Assembly (NCBI RefSeq): GCF_001545925.1
Contig: NZ_LMVQ01000235.1
Location: forward strand, 1-33,835
Source of the DNA: Mycobacterium sp. NAZ190054
Lineage (GTDB): Bacteria > Actinomycetota > Actinomycetes > Mycobacteriales > Mycobacteriaceae
DNA length: 33,835 bases
Direction: 5' to 3'
The position numbers were made by a program, and so were the translations under genes. Within the stretch, counting starts at the first letter, position 1. Each line of letters starts with the position of its first letter. Positions 30,584 to 33,835 of the stretch are shown here, piece by piece. A model generated the notes under the pieces. It did not search any database, was not told the origin of the DNA, and was given only the letters and a program-made list of their open reading frames with translations.

Positions 30584-31557
30584 TCTCGGCGCCCGACCTT
30601 ATCGAGACGTTCCCGTTCCCGTTCGCGGCGGACGAGTACCGTTACACCACCAACGTGGAGCCTGCCGGTGCGGCGGTGCCGACCCCGGCCGGACGCTGGG
30701 GCGAGCGGGTCGTCGACATCGACAGCGAATACGAAACCGAACTCGCCGAGCGCGCAGCCATTCTCGCCGCAGATCCGACTAGGTACCTGGTGTTGCCGCA
30801 CATGCGGCCCGCCTGCTGGGACGCGATGCTGACGCTGATGCGCGAGATGGCCGGGGCGTATCCGGACATCATGTCGCTCGACCGGCACGGGGCGGGCTGG
30901 CGGTGGCGCAACGATCGTCTCGGTGTCCTCCAGGACTTCGTGATAGGTGACGACGCGACGCTGCCCACCGAGCCGCTGGCCTACATCGCCGGTCAGGTGC
31001 AGGAGGACATCGTGCTGCTCGACCAGCGTGACGGGGACCTGTTCGGCGACGCAGGCGTGGTCACCTTCGCCGCCGACTGGTCGTTCGGCTTCGACGTGGG
31101 CATGACGTTTCTGGAGATCCACGGACCCGTGCCGCGACTGCGGGAGACCGGGGTGATCACCCGCGCCCGCGAGTTCCTGATGCGGCTGCAGCCGGGGGAG
31201 ACCTACCGGCGCACCAACTGGACGCTGACCGTCGGTCGCCGCCTGGACGTCTCGACCGAGCGGTACCACGAATGGGGCCCGGACCGAACGATGATCCAGA
31301 CCGTCCCGGACGAGCAGTTCGGCCGTCTGGTGCATCTGCGCGTCGAGGTTCAGCACCTGATCCGGTTGCCGGAGTCGGGCTCGATCTGCTTCCTGATCCG
31401 CACCTATATGCTGCCGCTGGCCGACCTGGCCGGCTATGAACCGTGGCGGCGGCGCGCCGCGGCGGTGCTGGCGGATCTGCCCGACGACATGGCCGACTAC
31501 AAGGGCATCATCGCCTACCGCGACCGCGCGGTGGAATGGCTGCGCAACGCCGGCTGA
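30580..31557 (+). CDS. Heme-dependent oxidative N-demethylase-like catalytic subunit (DUF3445)
   Basis: This 325-aa protein of the heme-dependent oxidative N-demethylase family is the likely catalytic unit of dimethylamine monooxygenase. Recognisable blocks are DLIETFPFPFAADEYRYTTN at the N-terminus, PHMRPACWDAMLTLM, LAYIAGQVQEDIVLLDQRDGDLFGDAGVVTFAADWSFGFDVGMTFLEIHGPVP (a highly conserved family core) and YRRTNWTLTV, then LRVEVQHLIRLPESGSICFLIRTYMLPL. The start is GTG 30580, overlapping the reductase stop. It ends just before a strong bidirectional terminator. The substrate could be dimethylamine or another secondary amine; the adjacent ammonium transporter supports a nitrogen-supply role. 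Confidence 0.85.
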   Translation: MISAPDLIETFPFPFAADEYRYTTNVEPAGAAVPTPAGRWGERVVDIDSEYETELAERAAILAADPTRYLVLPHMRPACWDAMLTLMREMAGAYPDIMSLDRHGAGWRWRNDRLGVLQDFVIGDDATLPTEPLAYIAGQVQEDIVLLDQRDGDLFGDAGVVTFAADWSFGFDVGMTFLEIHGPVPRLRETGVITRAREFLMRLQPGETYRRTNWTLTVGRRLDVSTERYHEWGPDRTMIQTVPDEQFGRLVHLRVEVQHLIRLPESGSICFLIRTYMLPLADLAGYEPWRRRAAAVLADLPDDMADYKGIIAYRDRAVEWLRNAG

Positions 31558-31611
31558 GCAGACGCAAAACTGCCCGGATCCGCGAGGATCCGGGCAGTTT
31601 CATGTCTGCTC
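31556..31611. terminator. nested bidirectional terminator between convergent operons
   Basis: An inner perfect 15-bp stem (31567-31581 with 31586-31600, ends AAACTG/CAGTTT) has a GCGA loop. After a 3x3 internal loop comes an outer perfect 8-bp stem, GAGCAGAC (31556-31563) with GTCTGCTC (31604-31611). The A- and T-flanks of the inner stem work as a tail on both strands, so it can end transcripts from either side. Confidence 0.9.
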
Positions 31612-31636
31612 GCGGGCAAGCAAGCGAGCAAGCACG

Positions 31637-31855
31637 TCAGTACACGGGTGGTTCCCCCTCGGCCGCAGGTCCCTTCTCGACCGGGGTGTGCTCGATGATC
31701 GCCTTGTAGGCGTGGTTCTCGTGCTGGATCATCCGGACGAAGAAACCGACGAACAGGACGACGGCCAGGATGAAGAACAGCCACACGCCGAAGCTGTTGC
31801 CGCCGAACGTGAACACCACTCCGGGTTCGTCGTAGCTGGTGATGGGACTGAACAT
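31637..31855 (-). CDS. Small single-span membrane protein coupled to the ammonium transporter
   Basis: This 72-aa protein starts at the base directly after the transporter stop (TAG-ATG), with AGGAGG inside the transporter's last codons as ribosome binding site. It has a short polar N-terminus, one transmembrane helix (GVWLFFILAVVLFVGFFV, about residues 23-40) and an acidic, charged tail (NHAYKAIIEHTPVEKG). I do not recognise a family. Its strict coupling suggests that it is a partner or accessory of the Amt channel, but that is inference. Confidence 0.7.
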   Translation of the reverse strand: MFSPITSYDEPGVVFTFGGNSFGVWLFFILAVVLFVGFFVRMIQHENHAYKAIIEHTPVEKGPAAEGEPPVY

Positions 31856-33187
31856 CTACTTGACCTCCTCGGCGATGACCATGACCGACCCGTTGACCTT
31901 CATGGCCGTGACGGGGATGCCCTCTGGATACGGGGTTGCCGGGACCTCGGAGAGATCCAGACCCTGCTCCTCGACCTCCTTCGGAATCCGTAGCAGCCCA
32001 ACCTTCTTGAGCAGCAGCGACAACAGATAGGTGGGGATGAAGCCCAGGGCGGCGAACACCAGCGCACCGATCAGCTGGCCCCAGAACGAGATCGGCGGAT
32101 TGCCGTCGGTGTTCGGGTATCCGCTCAGGAAGATGCCCGCCATGAGCAGCGAGTACAAGCCCATGCCGCCGTGCACGGCGACCGCACCCACCACATCGTC
32201 GATCTTCAGCTTGTCGAGCAGCTTGCCGATGTACGGGATCAGGCCGCCGCCGACGAGCGCGATGACGAAAGTCAAAGCGGGGTGGTACAGGTCGAGTCCC
32301 GCTGCCACCGCGATGACGCCGGCCAGGCCGCCGGAGATGGTCCAGAACGGTTCGCCCCGCGACATCAGGTAGGCGCCGATGATGCCGCCGACCAGACCCA
32401 TCAGCGTGTTGAACGCGAACGCCGACAACGTGGTCGGGCTGGCGTAGATGGTCGCGTAGCCGGTGGCGCCGTAGATCACGCAGCCCATCAGGAATCCGAA
32501 GAAGCCGGTGAAGATCAGGAACAGGCCCAGCATGGTCAGCGGCAGGTTGTGCGGGCGGATCGTCACGGGTGTGCCGTCGGGCAGGAATCGGCCGATCCGC
32601 GGCCCGAGGTTGATCAGGATGCCCAGCGCGGCGAACCCGGCGATCATGTGCACGCAGCCGGCGGCGCCCACGTCGTGGAAACCGAGCTCGGTCAGCATCC
32701 AGCCGGCGCCGTGCCAGCCCCACGACGCGCCGATGATCCACAGCACCGATCCGACGAACACGGTCAGCACCAGGAAGCCGCTGGTGCGGATCCGTTCCAG
32801 GACCGCGCCCGACATGATCGATCCGGTGGTGGCGGCGAACAGCGCGAACGCGCCCCAGAAGATGCCGCTGGCCTGATCGGCGGTGTTCGGGCCCATGTTC
32901 TCGCTCCACGGCAACGCCGCCTTGGCCGCGTCGTTGAACTCGATGAAGCCGCTGGGCATCGCGTTGTAGAGGAACCAGCCGACGAAGAAGAACGACGCGA
33001 CGATGGTGGCGAAGGCCAGCAGGTTCTTCATCGCGGTGGCCAGTACGTTCTTCGACCGGGACGCACCGATCTCGTACGCCAGGAAGCCGGCGTGGATGAG
33101 CATCATCAACGCGATCGACATCCAGTAGAAGAACTCGTTGTTGACTGCCGCCATGGACGCGATCGCGTCCTCGACTTCAGGTGTCAC
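31856..33187 (-). CDS. amt: Ammonium transporter (Amt/MEP/Rh family)
   Basis: This 443-aa channel for NH4+/NH3 uptake has about eleven hydrophobic segments. The twin-His pore residues are present: His180 in AAGCVHMIAGFAALG and His339 in GAVAVHGGMGLYSLL. The pore-entry region AFFALFAATTG-like text (WGAFALFAATTGSIMSGAVLERI) and GFFGFLMGC are also seen. The sequence before the first His (DVGAAGCVH) departs from the usual DFAGG.VVH. The long C-terminus ends MKVNGSVMVIAEEVK. The frame extends to GTG 33229, but GTG 33187 has GGAGG five bases upstream, so I prefer it. Two GlnR-like boxes lie 100-140 nt upstream. Confidence 0.9.
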   Translation of the reverse strand: MTPEVEDAIASMAAVNNEFFYWMSIALMMLIHAGFLAYEIGASRSKNVLATAMKNLLAFATIVASFFFVGWFLYNAMPSGFIEFNDAAKAALPWSENMGPNTADQASGIFWGAFALFAATTGSIMSGAVLERIRTSGFLVLTVFVGSVLWIIGASWGWHGAGWMLTELGFHDVGAAGCVHMIAGFAALGILINLGPRIGRFLPDGTPVTIRPHNLPLTMLGLFLIFTGFFGFLMGCVIYGATGYATIYASPTTLSAFAFNTLMGLVGGIIGAYLMSRGEPFWTISGGLAGVIAVAAGLDLYHPALTFVIALVGGGLIPYIGKLLDKLKIDDVVGAVAVHGGMGLYSLLMAGIFLSGYPNTDGNPPISFWGQLIGALVFAALGFIPTYLLSLLLKKVGLLRIPKEVEEQGLDLSEVPATPYPEGIPVTAMKVNGSVMVIAEEVK

Positions 33188-33292
33188 TGGGACCTCCGCA
33201 GGGTCTGTGGGGTGGCTTCCCGAGAACACGGTTTATTCACAGTGTTCCGGACGTACTGACGGTGTACGAGGCTTGACGCTAACGCCGCGAAT

Positions 33293-33308
33293 GTGTCCCA
33301 CCGGTCAA
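33293..33308 (-). promoter_or_regulatory. GlnR-like box (proximal) before amt
   Basis: On the minus strand TTGAC-CGGTGG-GACAC keeps the AC-N9-AC core of GlnR sites. It starts 21 nt from the distal box, about two helical turns, as expected for paired GlnR boxes. Confidence 0.4.
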
Positions 33309-33313
33309 GGTGT

Positions 33314-33329
33314 GTTAATTCCACGTGAA
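33314..33329 (-). promoter_or_regulatory. GlnR-like box (distal) before amt
   Basis: On the minus strand TTCAC-GTGGAA-TTAAC keeps AC-N9-AC and the TNAC/NNAAC halves of the GlnR consensus. With the neighbouring box it suggests nitrogen control of the transporter. Confidence 0.45.
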
Positions 33330-33360
33330 GTCATGTCCGGCAGTGTGTTACGAAATCCGT

Positions 33361-33835
33361 ATGGCTTCTGCTCCGGATTGCTCCGGCCCTACCCCTTTTC
33401 ACGACCTCGACGCGTTCCTGGCGTTACCGCGGGTGGCGGGGCTGGCGGTCTCGCCCGACGGTTCCCGGGTCGTGACGACGATCGCGCGCCTCGACCACAA
33501 ACGCACCGACTTCGTCAGCGCGTTGTGGGAACTCGACCCCGCCGGCGAACGGCCCGCGCGGCGCCTGACCCATGGCGCCAAGGGGGAGTCCGCGCCGGAG
33601 TTCACCGCCGACGGTGACCTGCTCTTCCTCGCATCCCGGCCGACCGGCGACGACGAGGCCCCCGGCAAAGCGCTGTGGCGGCTGCCGGCGGCCGGTGGCG
33701 AGGCGCACGACGTGCTGACCCTGGTTCGCGATGCCGACTTGCAGTTGGCGGTGCACGGCAATGGTGCCCGGGCTCAAGACGAAGTTCTCGCCGCCATCGA
33801 ACATGCGGGGAACCCATTCGGGCACCGGCGAGTTC
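33361..33835 (+). CDS. S9-family (prolyl oligopeptidase-like) peptidase, N-terminal part
   Basis: The open frame begins at ATG 33361 and runs off the right edge without a stop (158 codons seen). The N-terminus TPFHDLDAFLALPRVAGLAVSPDGSRVVTT, then ALWELDPAGERPARRLTHGAKGESAPEFTADGDLLFLASRP and ALWRLPAAGGEA, is the start of the beta-propeller domain of mycobacterial S9 peptidases. After about position 33720 the reading (VRDADLQLAVHGNG...) no longer resembles the family, and third-position G+C falls. No ribosome binding site is seen, but TACGAA lies six nt before the ATG, so the gene may be leaderless. The catalytic domain lies outside the window. Confidence 0.75.
   Translation, partial: MASAPDCSGPTPFHDLDAFLALPRVAGLAVSPDGSRVVTTIARLDHKRTDFVSALWELDPAGERPARRLTHGAKGESAPEFTADGDLLFLASRPTGDDEAPGKALWRLPAAGGEAHDVLTLVRDADLQLAVHGNGARAQDEVLAAIEHAGNPFGHRRV

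Noticed and set aside
33188..33229. Longer amt start at GTG 33229
   Set aside because: It has no ribosome binding site, whereas GTG 33187 has GGAGG at a suitable distance.

Overview
The window looks like chromosomal DNA from a fast-growing mycobacterium (Mycolicibacterium type). The evidence is very high G+C with G/C-rich third codon positions, many 4-nt ATGA/GTGA gene overlaps, a korA-korB-mobA cluster followed by two resuscitation-promoting-factor (rpf) genes, and start codons placed 6-7 nt after a TANNNT-like -10 box (leaderless style). I see no rRNA, tRNA, CRISPR array, insertion sequence or phage gene. The naming of species-level relatives rests on memory, not on a search.

Left part (1-8966): a polyol/sugar module of the myo-inositol type. 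A LacI-family regulator enters from the left edge. It is followed by a ribose/inositol-class ABC importer (binding lipoprotein, permease, single-domain ATPase) on the plus strand. Facing it on the minus strand is a four-gene operon with 4-nt overlaps: PhyH-type dioxygenase, IolG-like dehydrogenase, IolE-like TIM-barrel dehydratase/isomerase and a second Gfo/Idh/MocA oxidoreductase. A second LacI-family regulator is divergent from that operon.

Middle part (8955-21471): one long minus-strand catabolic operon under a LacI-family regulator. In transcription order it encodes a nitrilase-superfamily amidase, a NicX-like 2,5-dihydroxypyridine dioxygenase, a NicC-like FAD monooxygenase, a TauABC/NMT1-type importer, then (after a strong hairpin) a UbiD-family decarboxylase, a 49-aa VdcD-like zinc-ribbon subunit, a flavin-reductase-like protein, UbiX, a second flavin-reductase-like protein and a formamidase-like amidohydrolase. 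I read this as a pathway that imports a pyridine-type carboxylate, decarboxylates and hydroxylates it, opens the ring and removes formyl and amide groups with two nitrilase-fold enzymes. This combination is the best candidate here for an undescribed system. Two LacI-type operators, one at the operon promoter and one before the regulator gene, tie the locus together.

Right part (22012-33835): korA-korB (2-oxoglutarate:ferredoxin oxidoreductase), mobA (apparently leaderless), a ~1-kb non-coding region rich in dyads with two CRP-like boxes, two tandem rpf genes, and a leaderless FAD monooxygenase. Divergent from the last is a three-gene heme-dependent dimethylamine-type N-demethylase operon. A very strong nested terminator separates it from a convergent ammonium transporter gene that is coupled to a 72-aa membrane protein. 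GlnR-like boxes precede both the demethylase operon and the transporter, suggesting a nitrogen-scavenging unit. The window ends in an S9-type peptidase gene whose last ~115 nt do not look like the rest of the gene.
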